In this document: piece by piece, positions 1 to 8,809 of the stretch | Layout: each line of letters starts with the position of its first letter | How positions within the stretch are numbered: position 1 is the stretch's first letter | NCBI RefSeq assembly: GCF_040144835.1 | Contig: NZ_CP151632.1 | Location: forward strand, 2,418,001 to 2,482,000 | Source of the DNA: Microbacterium sp. LWS13-1.2 | GTDB taxonomy: Bacteria; Actinomycetota; Actinomycetes; Actinomycetales; Microbacteriaceae | DNA length: 64,000 nt | Reading direction: 5' to 3' | Notes under the pieces: model-generated | The model's database searches: none | What the model saw: the letters and a program-made list of their open reading frames with translations, nothing else | What the model was told of the DNA's origin: nothing | Made by a program: the position numbers and the translations under genes

Positions 1-1311
1 GTAGTTCGCGGGATCCAGCAGGTCGGCGACGAACGCCTCGGGTGTCGCCCCGCGGGCGGCGGCGAGCGCGATCACGTCGGGCGCGGCGGCCAGTGCGCCC
101 GCGAGGTCGCTGCCCGCTGCGGCATCCGAGACGAGACGCGACACGGCCTCGGCGCCCACCGCGGGGCCTAGCACGAGCGAGAGCCGCTCGGCCACGATGA
201 GCCCGCCGGTCGCACCGAGGTTGCGCGCGACGGCGTCGGTGTCGACGTGCAGGTCGCTCACGAGTGCAGAGGCATGGGCCGTGGCGCCGAGCGCGAGACG
301 CAGCAGCTCCCTGAGCGTCGGCCACTCCGCGTGCCAGGCGCCGTCGGGCCGCTCATCGGCCGCGAGCGCCGACGCGAGGTGCAGCGTCGCACCCAGCTGC
401 GGCGCGCGCAGCGCGGCGGAGCGGATGAGGACGGATGCCGCGGGGTTGCGCTTCTGCGGCATCGCCGACGATCCGCCGCCCGAGCCCTCGGCGAGCTCGC
501 CGATCTCGGTGCGGCTGAGGGTCGCGACATCCCCCGCGATCTTGCCGACCGCGTCGATCGCCTGCACGAGGGCGTCGCCGAGCTCGGTGATGGGCCAGCG
601 CGTCGTGTGCCATGGTGCGTCGGGCGCCGCGAGCCCGAGTTCGCGCGCGAACGCCGCGGGCAGGTCGGCGGCGGGCTCGGGCCCGGCGATCTCGGCGAAC
701 GACGCGAGCGTCCCGGCGGCGCCGCCCAACTGTGCCGGCAGGTTGTGCTCCACTTCCTGCACTCGCTCCTTCGCACGCGCGACGCCTCTCAGCCATGCTG
801 TTGCGCGCAGGCCCACGGTCGTCGGCACCGCGTGCTGGGTGAGCGTGCGGGCGGCCGCCACCTCGTCGCGACGCGAGCGCGCGAGCGAGCGCAGCGAGAC
901 CTCGGTGTGCGCGAGCGCGGCGACGACCTTGCTGGTCGCCGTGCGGGCGAGCAGCATCGCGGCGGTGTCGACGATGTCCTGGCTCGTCGCCCCGCGGTGC
1001 ACCCACACGCGAGCATCGTCCGACACGCGCTCCCTGAGCCGCGCCACGAGGGGGATCACAGGGTTCCCGCCGGCCACGGATGCCGCAACGAGCGCCGTCA
1101 GGTCGACGCCGTGGTCGGGGCATCCGCGCAGGCCGCCCCGCCAGCCGAACTCCGCCTCGATCTCGTCCACCGCTTCCGCCGGAGCGAGGCCGAGTTCGCC
1201 GTACGCCCTGGCCAGCGCGACCTCGGCCGTCACCAGAGCGTCGAGGTACGCGGCATCCGTCACCGTCTCGTCGTGACCCACGGTCACCGGCGAGAGCAGG
1301 CCCTCGTCCAT
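1..1311 (-). CDS. pcaB: 3-carboxy-cis,cis-muconate cycloisomerase (3' end outside window)
   Basis: This cytoplasmic enzyme lactonises 3-carboxy-cis,cis-muconate, the product of protocatechuate 3,4-dioxygenase, in the beta-ketoadipate pathway. The frame is open for 437 codons from an ATG at 1311 and runs off the left edge. The fumarase/aspartase-superfamily signature GSSAMPQKRNP is present, and an HRGATSQDIVDT segment corresponds to the first conserved region of the family. Since the family is usually about 450 residues, only a short C-terminal piece should be missing. The ATG lies 16 nt after the pcaG stop on the same strand, so it is read as the third gene of a pcaHGB operon. Further pca genes probably continue to the left (inference). 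Confidence 0.93.
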   Translation of the reverse strand, partial: MDEGLLSPVTVGHDETVTDAAYLDALVTAEVALARAYGELGLAPAEAVDEIEAEFGWRGGLRGCPDHGVDLTALVAASVAGGNPVIPLVARLRERVSDDARVWVHRGATSQDIVDTAAMLLARTATSKVVAALAHTEVSLRSLARSRRDEVAAARTLTQHAVPTTVGLRATAWLRGVARAKERVQEVEHNLPAQLGGAAGTLASFAEIAGPEPAADLPAAFARELGLAAPDAPWHTTRWPITELGDALVQAIDAVGKIAGDVATLSRTEIGELAEGSGGGSSAMPQKRNPAASVLIRSAALRAPQLGATLHLASALAADERPDGAWHAEWPTLRELLRLALGATAHASALVSDLHVDTDAVARNLGATGGLIVAERLSLVLGPAVGAEAVSRLVSDAAAGSDLAGALAAAPDVIALAAARGATPEAFVADLLDPANY

Positions 1312-1327
1312 CGGGGGCCGGTCACGG

Positions 1328-1906
1328 TCAGAAGGCAAGGAACACGGTCTCCTTCTCGCCCTGCAGATGGATGTCGTGGTGAAGGCTGCCATCGGCCAGG
1401 CGCGTCGCGATGAGCGTAGCGCGGTCGTCCTCGTCGAGCGAGGACAGCAGCGGGTCCGCCGCGAGCAGATCGTCGTGCTCGGGCAGGTAGATGCGCGTGA
1501 CGAGCTTGTCGGGGAGTCCTCGCGCGAAGACGACGACCGAGTAGAACGGGGCATCGCCGTCGATGGGACCGGGGTTGCGGGTCCAGAACTCGTAGCGGCC
1601 GACATCCGTCGTCGCCGCCCGGCCGAAGCCGGTGAAAGAGTGGTCGTCGCGGCGGAACGCGCCGTGGGCGCGCGGGATCTCGCCGCTCTCGTCGGCGCTC
1701 CAGATCTCGACGACGGCATCGGGAACCGGCGCACCGGCGCCGTCGAACACCGTGCCGCCGAGCACGATCGCACCGGGGCTGTGCGGGAAGACGACCTCGT
1801 GCTTCTTCGGGTAGTCCAGGCCGAAGGCGAAGAACGGGCCGACCGTCTGCCCGCCCGTGGCCTCGTGGGTCTTCGGGCCCAGGTCGCGCTTGGTGCGGGT
1901 CGACAT
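1328..1906 (-). CDS. pcaG: Protocatechuate 3,4-dioxygenase alpha subunit
   Basis: This is the 192-residue alpha subunit of the intradiol dioxygenase that opens protocatechuate between C3 and C4. The N-terminal TVGPFFAFGL stretch is the typical PcaG opening, followed by the beta-sandwich core (VPDAVVEIWSADESGE, SFTGFGRAAT). The alpha subunit lacks a full iron-ligand set; the iron sits on PcaH. The start ATG at 1906 overlaps the pcaH stop by one base (TGATG), a translational-coupling arrangement expected for two subunits made in equal amounts. Confidence 0.95.
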   Translation of the reverse strand: MSTRTKRDLGPKTHEATGGQTVGPFFAFGLDYPKKHEVVFPHSPGAIVLGGTVFDGAGAPVPDAVVEIWSADESGEIPRAHGAFRRDDHSFTGFGRAATTDVGRYEFWTRNPGPIDGDAPFYSVVVFARGLPDKLVTRIYLPEHDDLLAADPLLSSLDEDDRATLIATRLADGSLHHDIHLQGEKETVFLAF

Positions 1907-2775
1907 CAGTGCTCTCCTTCTTCGGGCTCGAACCACGTCGCGTCGGGGCCGTCGACGACGATGTCGAAGCGGTAGCCCATCGAGAACTCGGGCACCGACA
2001 GGTCGTGGTCGTACAGTCCGATGAGCCGGTCGCGGTCCTTCTGTCGCCAGATGGTGTTGTAGATCGGGTCGAGCGGGAACAGCGGGTCGCCGGGGAAGTA
2101 CATCTGCGTCACGAGGCGCTGTGTGAAGCCCGAGCCGAAGACCGAGAAGTGGATGTGCGCGGGGCGCCACGCGTTGACGTGGTTCTTCCACGGGTAGGCG
2201 CCGGGCTTGATCGTCGTGAACTTGTAGAACCCGTCGTCGTCGGTCACGATGCGGCCGGCGCCGGTGAAGTTCGGGTCGAGGGGTGCGGGATGCTGGTCGC
2301 GCTGGTGGATGTAGCGGCCCGCGGCGTTCGCCTGCCAGATCTCGACGAGCTGGTTGCGGACCGGCCGGCCCCACGAGTCGAGCACGCGGCCCTCGACGGT
2401 CATGCGCTCGCCCTGGGGCTCGCCGATGTGCTGCAGCGTCAGGTCGGACTCGATGGCGGCGACATCGCGCTGCCCGAAGGCCGGCGACCACAGCTCGATG
2501 GTCTCGGGGTCGACGAGCTTCGGGTTCTTGGTCGGGTGGCGCAGCAGGCTCGACCGGTACGGCGGGAAGTCGTGCAGGCTGATGTTCTGCCGCTCCCCCG
2601 CCTCCTCGCGCCGCGCTGCGGCGGCGTGGTAGTCGACGATCTCCTGCGTGATCTCGTTCTGCGTCAGCTGGTCGGGCGAGGCGAGCAGCGACTCCGGCGC
2701 TGCCACGTTCTGCTCGAGCACCACCGACGACGAGAACGCCTCCTCGCCCTGTGGATCGGGCTGGGTCGCGGTCAT
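1906..2775 (-). CDS. pcaH: Protocatechuate 3,4-dioxygenase beta subunit
   Basis: This is the iron-bearing beta subunit of protocatechuate 3,4-dioxygenase, 289 residues. The four expected non-haem Fe(III) ligands can be read: Tyr155 (AAGRYIHQ), Tyr194 (KPGAYPW), and His207 and His209 (RPAHIHF). The N-terminal 60-70 residues before LHDFPPYRSS are longer than in proteobacterial PcaH and look low in conservation. The ATG at 2775 follows a good GAAGGAGA ribosome-binding site. It is first in the pcaHGB operon; a palindrome at 2840-2858 sits just upstream and is a candidate operator. Confidence 0.95.
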   Translation of the reverse strand: MTATQPDPQGEEAFSSSVVLEQNVAAPESLLASPDQLTQNEITQEIVDYHAAAARREEAGERQNISLHDFPPYRSSLLRHPTKNPKLVDPETIELWSPAFGQRDVAAIESDLTLQHIGEPQGERMTVEGRVLDSWGRPVRNQLVEIWQANAAGRYIHQRDQHPAPLDPNFTGAGRIVTDDDGFYKFTTIKPGAYPWKNHVNAWRPAHIHFSVFGSGFTQRLVTQMYFPGDPLFPLDPIYNTIWRQKDRDRLIGLYDHDLSVPEFSMGYRFDIVVDGPDATWFEPEEGEH

Positions 2776-2839
2776 GAGGTCTCCTTCGACGACTCGGGTC
2801 TTCCCAGCGTCGCACCGCGCGGTGGGGTCCGCGTCAGAG

Positions 2840-2858
2840 ATTCCCACCCAGTGGGAAT
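2840..2858. promoter_or_regulatory. Palindrome upstream of pcaH (candidate IclR-type operator)
   Basis: ATTCCCACCCAGTGGGAAT has 8-bp arms and a 3-nt spacer, centred about 74 bp upstream of the pcaH start. It resembles the TTCCGYTCAACGGAA palindromes found before other aromatic-catabolism units in this window. Binding by an IclR regulator is inferred. Confidence 0.45.
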
Positions 2859-2888
2859 GACGGATGCCGCGGGGAGTCGGCATCCGTC
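2859..2888. repeat. Inverted repeat built on GACGGATGCCG / CGGCATCCGTC
   Basis: Two 11-bp arms flank an 8-nt loop. A near-identical hairpin closes the tandem-repeat block at 3579-3607 and another lies at 18578-18608. There is no U-run, so a classical terminator role is doubtful. Confidence 0.6.
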
Positions 2889-3610
2889 TCCATCCGGGTT
2901 TGGGGCGCGATACGTCCGTTCGGGGCGCGCGCCGTGCGCCCCGAACGCACGGCATGCGCCCCGAACCCGAGGCGACACCGGGCGGGACCAGGGCGACGCC
3001 GGCGCGGGACCCCGGCGACACCGGCTCGCGGGACCAGGGCGACACCGGCTCGCGGGACGGGGGCGACCGCGGCGCGCGGCACGGTGCGAGACCGGTGCTG
3101 GCTCGGTGGCCGGAGTCGGACGGATGCCAGAGGCGCCGACATCCGTCCGCATCCGGGTTTGGGGCGCGAAACGTCCGCTCGGGGCGCGCGCCGTGCGCCC
3201 CGAACGCACGGCATGCGCCCCAAACCCGAGGCGACACCGGGCGGGACCGAGGCGGCACCGGTGCGGGACCCCGGCGACACCGGCTCGCGGGACCAGGGCG
3301 ACACCGGCTCGCGGGACGGGGGCGACCGCGGCGCGCGGCACGGTGCGAGACCGGTGCTGGCTCGGTGGCCGGAGTCGGACGGATGCCAGAGGCGCCGACA
3401 TCCGTCCGCATCCGGGTTTGGGGCGCGATACGTCCGCTCGGGGCGCGCGCCGTGCGCCCCGAACGCACGGCATGCGCCCCGAACCCGAGGCGACACCGGG
3501 CGGGACCAGGGCGACGCCGGCGCGGGACCCCGGCGACACCGGCTCGCGGGACGGGGGCGACAGCGGTGCGGCGCGCCGGACGGATGCCGCGGGCAGCGGC
3601 ATCCGTCTCC
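2881..3610. repeat. Tandem array of a 259-bp unit, 2.8 copies
   Basis: Three near-identical units begin at 2881, 3140 and 3399, giving a constant 259-bp period; the third is shortened by an internal deletion. Each unit starts with a 75-bp nested inverted repeat (2895-2969, 3154-3228, 3413-3487) bounded by CGGGTTTGGGG and CCCGAACCCG-type ends, followed by short GACACCGGCTCGCGGGAC direct repeats. Open frames here are low-complexity artefacts of repeat and GC content. The block fills most of the 837-bp gap between pcaH and the IclR gene at 3613-4371. Confidence 0.9.
3579..3607. repeat. Inverted repeat GACGGATGCCGC-gggca-GCGGCATCCGTC
   Basis: Perfect 12-bp arms and a 5-nt loop, starting 6 nt beyond the 3' end of the IclR gene that ends at 3613. 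It could act as that gene's terminator stem, but no T-tract follows. Confidence 0.5.
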
Positions 3611-3612
3611 GC

Positions 3613-4371
3613 TCAGGTGTGACGCAGGTCGTGGTGGAGGTCCTTCGCGGCCTGCACGACCAGCGGGCCCAGCCGGCGCTCATCGGCGCGCTCGAGGCGC
3701 ACGACCAGGCCGAGGGCCACGGGCGGCAGACCCTCGACGCGGGGCAGCGCGGCGGCGACGGAGACGTTGCCCAGCGTCATCTCCTCGCGCGTCGTGGCGT
3801 AGCCGAGCGCGCGCGTGCGGGCGATGTCGGCGCGGAGGTCGGCCTCGCCCGTGATGGAGTTCACCGTCTCGCGCTCGAGCGGCGCCCGGAAGTACTGCCG
3901 CAGCCAGCTCTCGTCGCGTGTGGCGAGCAGCGCCTTGCCGACGCCGGTGGTGTGCAGGGGTCCGCGGCCGCCCATGCGGCTGAGGGTCGGGATCGACTGG
4001 CGGCCGGTGAGACGCCCGACGTACAGCGCGCTCGTGGTCTCAGGGGTGGCGCCGTCGAGCACGGCGAGGTGCACGTTCTCCCCGGTCGCCTCGTAGAGGC
4101 GCACCATGTGCGGCAGCGCCGTTTCGCGCAGGCGCAGCGAGAGTGGCGAGAGCTCGCCGAGCTCCCACAGCCGCGGGCCGATGGCGTAGGTGTGTCCCGG
4201 ACCCCGCGTCAGCAGCCCCTGGGCGACGAGCGTCGCGAGCAGGCGGTGGAGGGTCGAGGTCGCGAGCCCCGTACGGGCCGCGAGCGTCGTCGCGGTGACG
4301 GCCGGCTCGTCGTCGGTGAAGCATCCGAGCACGCGCAGCATGCGCTCGAGCACGCCCTCGCCGTCCGCCAT
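3613..4371 (-). CDS. IclR-family regulator, PcaR-like by position
   Basis: A 252-residue IclR-family transcription factor. The N-terminal winged helix-turn-helix (about residues 10-65, LAARTGLATSTLHRLLATL) is followed by the IclR effector-binding domain (GRGPLHTTGVGKALLA). The ATG at 4371 has a GGGAGGAAGC ribosome-binding site; longer upstream reading would only translate repeat DNA. It is encoded on the same strand as pcaHGB and upstream of it, and divergent from a second IclR gene at 4808. Control of pcaHGB is inferred from position. Confidence 0.85.
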   Translation of the reverse strand: MADGEGVLERMLRVLGCFTDDEPAVTATTLAARTGLATSTLHRLLATLVAQGLLTRGPGHTYAIGPRLWELGELSPLSLRLRETALPHMVRLYEATGENVHLAVLDGATPETTSALYVGRLTGRQSIPTLSRMGGRGPLHTTGVGKALLATRDESWLRQYFRAPLERETVNSITGEADLRADIARTRALGYATTREEMTLGNVSVAAALPRVEGLPPVALGLVVRLERADERRLGPLVVQAAKDLHHDLRHT

Positions 4372-4404
4372 GCTTCCTCCCCGAGCGACGTTACCCGCCT
4401 GGCC

Positions 4405-4778
4405 GCGGTGGTCGAGCGAGCTCGGGCCGAGTGGCCGCAACACCCCACCGCCGGTCGTCGAGCGAGCGAGGAACGAGCGAGACGAAACGCGCACTCCCCG
4501 CGCCCCCGTTCGGCCCGACGCGTTTCGTCCCGACGCGTTTCGTCCCGACGCGTATCGGCCCGACGCGTATCGTCTCGGTCGCCGGGGCTCCCACGCTCAA
4601 CGACCGCAACACCCCACCGGTCGTTGAGCGTGCGAGGAACGAGCGAGACGAAACGCCCACACCCCGCGCCCCCGTTCGGCCCGACGCGTATCGTCTCGGT
4701 CGCCGGGGCTCCCACGCTCAACGACCGCAACACCCCACCGGTCGTTGAGCGTGCGAGGAACGAGCGAGACGAAACGCG
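4405..4778. repeat. Interspersed GTTGAGCGAGCGAGGAACGA-type repeat cluster
   Basis: The 436-bp gap between the divergent IclR genes is almost entirely repeat. It contains three copies of the element that begins GGTCGTTGAGCGAGCGAGGA and ends GAGACGAAACGC, inverted partial copies, four short CGACGCGT(T/A)TCG direct repeats around 4515-4575, and a 120-bp tandem duplication (4611 and 4731). No clear promoter consensus stands out. Confidence 0.85.
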
Positions 4779-4807
4779 CCTGCGCATCTCAATGGCAGAG
4801 TGGGCGC

Positions 4808-5560
4808 ATGGCCAACTCGCCCTCCGGCGACTCGATGACGTCGCGCATCGTGCGCGTGCTCGAGACGTTCACAGCCGAGCGCTCGATGCAGTCGGCCACC
4901 GAGATCGGACGGCGCGCAGGGCTCCCGTCGTCTACGGCGCACCGGATCGTCGACGAGCTCGTCGACGCGGGGCTCCTCGAGCGCGACGAGGACCGCCGCG
5001 TCCACCTGGGCCTGCGCCTGTGGGAGCTCGCCCTCCGAGGTTCGACCGCGCTCCGTCTGCGCCAGGCCGCGCTGCCCTACATGGAGCAGGTGCAGGCCCG
5101 CATCCGCGAGCACACGCAGCTCGCGGTGCTCGAGCAGGACGAGGCCCTCTTCCTCGAGCGCCTCTCGCACCCCGACGCCGGCGCGAACATCACCCGCATC
5201 GCCGGGCGCCTGCCGCTGCACGCCTCCTCGTCCGGCCTCGTGCTTCTGGCGCACGCACCCGCGGCGCTGCGCGAGCGCGTGCTCGCGGGCACGCTGCGCG
5301 CCCTCGCGCCGGAGACGGTGACGGATGCCGCACGCCTGCGTCGCCTGCTCGCCGAGGTCCGCCGCGCCGGGGTGGTGATCGCGCCGGGCTCGATCGAGGC
5401 GGTCTCGACCGGCGTCGCCGTCCCCATCCGCGATGCCGGAGAGGTGGTCGCCGCACTGTCGGTGGTGCTGCCGCGAGAGACCGAACCGGATGCCGCCGTC
5501 GCGGCGCTGCGCGAAGCCGCAGCGGGGATCGAGGCCGCGCTCCGGGCCGACCGCCGCTGA
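4808..5560 (+). CDS. IclR-family regulator, PobR-like by position
   Basis: A 250-residue IclR-family regulator with N-terminal HTH (IGRRAGLPSSTAHRIVDELV) and C-terminal effector domain (GRLPLHASSSGLVLLA). It lies upstream of pobA in the same direction, so control of 4-hydroxybenzoate hydroxylation is the simplest inference. The ATG at 4808 was chosen because upstream in-frame sequence is repeat DNA; an ATG nine codons in (MTSRIVRV) is an alternative. No strong ribosome-binding site is visible. Confidence 0.85.
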   Translation: MANSPSGDSMTSRIVRVLETFTAERSMQSATEIGRRAGLPSSTAHRIVDELVDAGLLERDEDRRVHLGLRLWELALRGSTALRLRQAALPYMEQVQARIREHTQLAVLEQDEALFLERLSHPDAGANITRIAGRLPLHASSSGLVLLAHAPAALRERVLAGTLRALAPETVTDAARLRRLLAEVRRAGVVIAPGSIEAVSTGVAVPIRDAGEVVAALSVVLPRETEPDAAVAALREAAAGIEAALRADRR

Positions 5561-5925
5561 CCTCGAAGGACGCGCGAGAGGAACGGACGAAGCGGCCGGT
5601 CCCCTCAGCTGAGTCGGGGAAGCGCGCGCCCTCAGTTGAGGAAACGCGACCTGCGCCCTCAGCTGAAGCAACCAGCGGCGCGCCCTCGGTTGAGGAAACG
5701 AGCTGAGATGAGGGAGGAAAGGGCGACAAGGCTCCTCATCCCGGCTCACGTCCTCATTTGAGGACGCCGGTGCTCAGTGATTTGCGACCGAGCCACGCTG
5801 CCCGCCGCGACGGGCTAGCGGCAGGCGGGGATGCCATCCCGATCAACGGGAATCCGATGCAACGCCGACGCACCGGGGCCACACTGGGCCGAGGCATCCG
5901 CTTCCGAACGTCGAAGGAGACGCTC
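5561..5925. repeat. Gene-free stretch with CTCAGTTGAGG-type palindromes
   Basis: From about 5605 to 5765 the sequence holds several short palindromes of the form CCTCAGYTGAGG, some followed by AAACG, then CGGCTCACGTCCTCA. The same arrangement recurs at 63575-63700, so this is a second interspersed repeat family. The rest (5766-5925) is the pobA leader and holds a candidate IclR-type palindrome at 5837-5852. Confidence 0.7.
5837..5852. promoter_or_regulatory. Candidate IclR-type operator upstream of pobA
   Basis: TCCCGATCAACGGGAA is a 5-bp-arm palindrome with the same TCAACGG centre as the sites at 38527 and 40239. It lies about 75 bp before the pobA start. Confidence 0.4.
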
Positions 5926-7110
5926 ATGTCCACGATCCGCACCCGAGTCGCCATCGTCGGCGCCGGGCCTGCCGGCCTCCTGCTCTCGCACCTGCTGGGG
6001 ATCGCGGGCATCGAGTCCGTCGTCATCGACCAGCGCTCACGCGACGAGATCGAGACGACGATCCGCGCAGGCATCCTCGAGCAGGGCACCGTCGAGGTGC
6101 TCGACTCCTCCGGCGCCTCGAGCCGCGTGCGCACCGTCGGCAACCGCCACGACGGCATCGAGCTGCGCTTCGCGGGTGCCGGTCACCGCATCGACTTCGC
6201 CGAGCTCGTCGGCCGCGGCGTGTGGCTGTACCCTCAGCACGAGGTGCTGAAAGACCTCATCGCCGTGCGCCTCGGCAAGGGCCAGGACCTCCGCTTCGGC
6301 GTGACCGCGGTGCGGGTCGAGGACGCGGCGACCGCCCGCCCACGCCTCATCGCCACCGACGCCGACGGATCGCCGCTCGAGATCGAGGCCGACTTCGTCG
6401 TCGGCGCCGACGGCTCCCGCAGCGTCGTGCGCGAGGCGGTCACCGGCTCGCACACCGGCGGCTACTTCCGCGAGTACCCGTTCGCGTGGTTCGGCATCCT
6501 GTGCGAGGCGCCGCCGAGTGCCGACGAGCTGATCTACAGCAACTCACCCAACGGCTTCGCGCTCATCAGCCAGCGCAGCGCCACCGTGCAGCGCATGTAC
6601 TTCCAGTGCGACCCGGATGCCGACCCCGGCGCCCTCAGCGAGGCGCAACTGTGGTACGAGCTGCAGTCGCGCGTACCCGGCACGACGCTGAAGGAGGGGC
6701 CTATCTTCCAGCGCGACGTGCTGCGGTTCCGAAGCTTCGTCGCCCACGAGCTGCTGAACAACCGCGTGGCACTCATCGGCGACGCCGCGCACACCGTGCC
6801 GCCCACCGGCGCCAAGGGCATGAACCTGGCCGTCGCCGACGTGCTCGTGCTCGAGCGCGCACTGCGGGCGCTGCTGCTCGAGAACGACGACCGGCTCATC
6901 GAGGCGTTCCCCGAGACGGCGCTGCACCGCATCTGGAAGGCGCAGCACTTCTCGTGGTGGATGACGAACATGCTGCACGTCGCACCCGACGCGTCGGACT
7001 TCGACCGCCTGCGCCAGCTCGGCGAGCTGCGTTCCGTCGTCGAGTCCGAGGCGGGGCGCCGCTTCCTCGCCGAGGCCTACACCGGGTGGCCTCTCGAGGG
7101 ACTCGCCTGA
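5926..7110 (+). CDS. pobA: 4-hydroxybenzoate 3-monooxygenase
   Basis: An FAD-dependent aromatic hydroxylase that uses NAD(P)H and O2 to convert 4-hydroxybenzoate to protocatechuate. From the ATG at 5926, preceded by GAAGGAGA, it has 394 residues, the usual PobA length. Visible motifs are the FAD dinucleotide-binding GAGPAG (12-17), TTIRAGILEQGTVEVLD, the DG motif VVGADGSRSVVR and GDAAHTVPPTGAKGMNLA near residues 285-302. It feeds PcaHG, whose genes lie 3 kb away. Confidence 0.96.
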   Translation: MSTIRTRVAIVGAGPAGLLLSHLLGIAGIESVVIDQRSRDEIETTIRAGILEQGTVEVLDSSGASSRVRTVGNRHDGIELRFAGAGHRIDFAELVGRGVWLYPQHEVLKDLIAVRLGKGQDLRFGVTAVRVEDAATARPRLIATDADGSPLEIEADFVVGADGSRSVVREAVTGSHTGGYFREYPFAWFGILCEAPPSADELIYSNSPNGFALISQRSATVQRMYFQCDPDADPGALSEAQLWYELQSRVPGTTLKEGPIFQRDVLRFRSFVAHELLNNRVALIGDAAHTVPPTGAKGMNLAVADVLVLERALRALLLENDDRLIEAFPETALHRIWKAQHFSWWMTNMLHVAPDASDFDRLRQLGELRSVVESEAGRRFLAEAYTGWPLEGLA

Positions 7111-7210
7111 CCCCGGCGTCCCTCGCGCGCCCTCCCGCTCCTCCCGTCTCCGCACCCCTCAGGCAGTCCCGCACCCTCCCGCCCCACCCCGCTCACTCCA
7201 CCCAGGTTCA

Positions 7211-7260
7211 CTTGCGCTACACGTACGGGAATGAGCCCGGAAGCGTACGTTCAGCGCAAG
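7211..7260. promoter_or_regulatory. Bipartite inverted repeat upstream of the MFS gene
   Basis: CTTGCGCT (7211-7218) pairs with AGCGCAAG (7253-7260), and CGTACG (7222-7227) pairs with CGTACG (7244-7249), nested and symmetric. It lies between the pobA stop and the transporter. It may be an operator pair or a transcript hairpin; the sequence does not decide. Confidence 0.5.
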
Positions 7261-7360
7261 CGAACACACCCGCCAGGCGATGACAGCTCCCGCCAGGCGC
7301 CTGCCGCTGAACGGGAATGGACGGATGCCGCGCGGCGGTCTCGGCTATAGTCGGGTGCCC

Positions 7361-8587
7361 ATGGCCTCATCGTCGCGGACCGCACGACCCGAGCCGTCGC
7401 GCACGACCTCGATCGCGATGCTGCTCGTGGCCGTGTGCCTGGTCGCGGCGAACATGCGGCCGGCGATCACCGGTCTCGGCCCGCTGCTCGACCAGATCGG
7501 CGCCGACACCGGGATGTCGGTCTCGACGCTCGGAGTGCTCGCGGCCGTGCCGCTGATCGCGTGGGCACTGTTCTCACCGCTCGCCCACGACCTGAGCCGG
7601 CGGTTCGGGCAGCCGCGGGTGCTGATGTGGTCGCTCATCGTGCTGCTGGCCGGCACGCTGGTGCGCTCGATCCCGGGGCCGGTCGTCAGCCTCTGGGTCG
7701 GCACGGCGATCATCGGCATCGGCATCGCAATCATCAACGTGCTGATGCCCGCCGTGGTCAAGCGAGACTTCCCGACGCATGTCCCGGCGGTGACGGCCGC
7801 CTACACGGCCCTCCTCGCAGGCCTCGGCGCGGTGTCGTCGGGGGTCGTGGTGCCGATCTCGCACATCCCCCTCGGCGGCGATCCCGCCGGGTGGCGGTTC
7901 GCCCTCCTGGTGACGGGCGCCGCCCTGCTGCCGTTCGCGATCGTCGGGTGGTGGTGGGCGCACCGGGGCGCGGCGCACGCCCATGTCCGGGGTTCCGCGC
8001 CGCGAGGACGCACGGGCATCTGGAGCGACGCGACCGCGTGGCTGGTCGCCGTGTACATGGGGCTGCAGGCATCCATGTTCTACATGTTCGTGACCTGGCT
8101 GGCTCCGCTGTCGATGTCGATCGGCCGCACCGAGGTGGTCGCCGGCATCGACGTCATGGTCTACCAGCTGTTCTCGCTGGCCGGCTGCCTGCTGCTGCCG
8201 CTGATCCTGCGCGGCGGCCTGGAGCGATGGGCGCCGGCGCTCATCCCGTCGCTGGCGATCGTGGGCGTCGCGGGGCTCATGCTCGCGCCCGACGCGGTGC
8301 TGCTCTGGGCGTCGCTCATCGGGCTGACCGGCGGCGCGACCTTGGCGATGTCGCTGACGCTGATGGCGCAGCGGGCGCGCGATCACGACGCGTCGGCTGC
8401 TCTGTCGGGCATGTCGCAATCGGTCGGATACGTGATCGCCGCGTTCGGCCCTGTGGCCTTCGGCGCGCTCCACAGCCTCACCGGCGATTGGATCGCCTCG
8501 CTCGCGCTGGTGCTCGCGGTGCTCGCCGCGCTCACGGGCGTCGGGGTGTTCGCCGGCCGCGACCGCTACGTCCTCGAACGCTCCTGA
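7361..8587 (+). CDS. MFS transporter of the CynX/NimT type
   Basis: An integral membrane major-facilitator protein of 408 residues with about 12 hydrophobic segments. The first (MLLVAVCLVAANMRPAITGL) carries the NMRPAITGLGPLL motif typical of the CynX/NimT branch, often anion or aromatic-acid permeases. The ATG at 7361 follows a TATAGT -10-like box at 7346-7351 with no ribosome-binding site, so the mRNA may be leaderless. It lies next to the MarR gene of the hydroxycinnamate cluster, in the place of phdT/couT in related clusters, so hydroxycinnamate or hydroxybenzoate import is inferred. Confidence 0.85.
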   Translation: MASSSRTARPEPSRTTSIAMLLVAVCLVAANMRPAITGLGPLLDQIGADTGMSVSTLGVLAAVPLIAWALFSPLAHDLSRRFGQPRVLMWSLIVLLAGTLVRSIPGPVVSLWVGTAIIGIGIAIINVLMPAVVKRDFPTHVPAVTAAYTALLAGLGAVSSGVVVPISHIPLGGDPAGWRFALLVTGAALLPFAIVGWWWAHRGAAHAHVRGSAPRGRTGIWSDATAWLVAVYMGLQASMFYMFVTWLAPLSMSIGRTEVVAGIDVMVYQLFSLAGCLLLPLILRGGLERWAPALIPSLAIVGVAGLMLAPDAVLLWASLIGLTGGATLAMSLTLMAQRARDHDASAALSGMSQSVGYVIAAFGPVAFGALHSLTGDWIASLALVLAVLAALTGVGVFAGRDRYVLERS

Positions 8588-8597
8588 CCCGGCGTCG

Positions 8598-8807
8598 ATT
8601 CGGGTGTCACGGCACGCGGCAACGCCGGGCGCGTTGCCACACATCGCGTCCCCCGAACGCCCGGCCAGCCGGAATGGATGCCGCGCCCCCGCGCCGTGGC
8701 TCGAGACGACGTCGCAGGTGCCCCGAACCCCGACACAAGGATTCGGGTGTCACGACACGCGGCGACGCCGGACGCGTTGCCACACAACGCGTCCCCCGAA
8801 CGCCCGG
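8598..8807. repeat. 67-bp direct repeat, two copies
   Basis: Copies at 8598-8664 and 8741-8807 start ATTCGGGTGTCACG and end CCCCCGAACGCCCGG, with a few mismatches. They occupy the gap between the convergent MFS and MarR genes. Each contains a small internal inverted repeat. No coding capacity or terminator is apparent. Confidence 0.85.
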
Positions 8808-8809
8808 GC

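Noticed and set aside
1909..5706. A plus-strand open frame of about 1265 codons
   Set aside because: It runs antisense to pcaHG and the IclR gene and through tandem repeats; its translation is Arg/Gly/Ala-rich with no domain. It is a product of high GC content.
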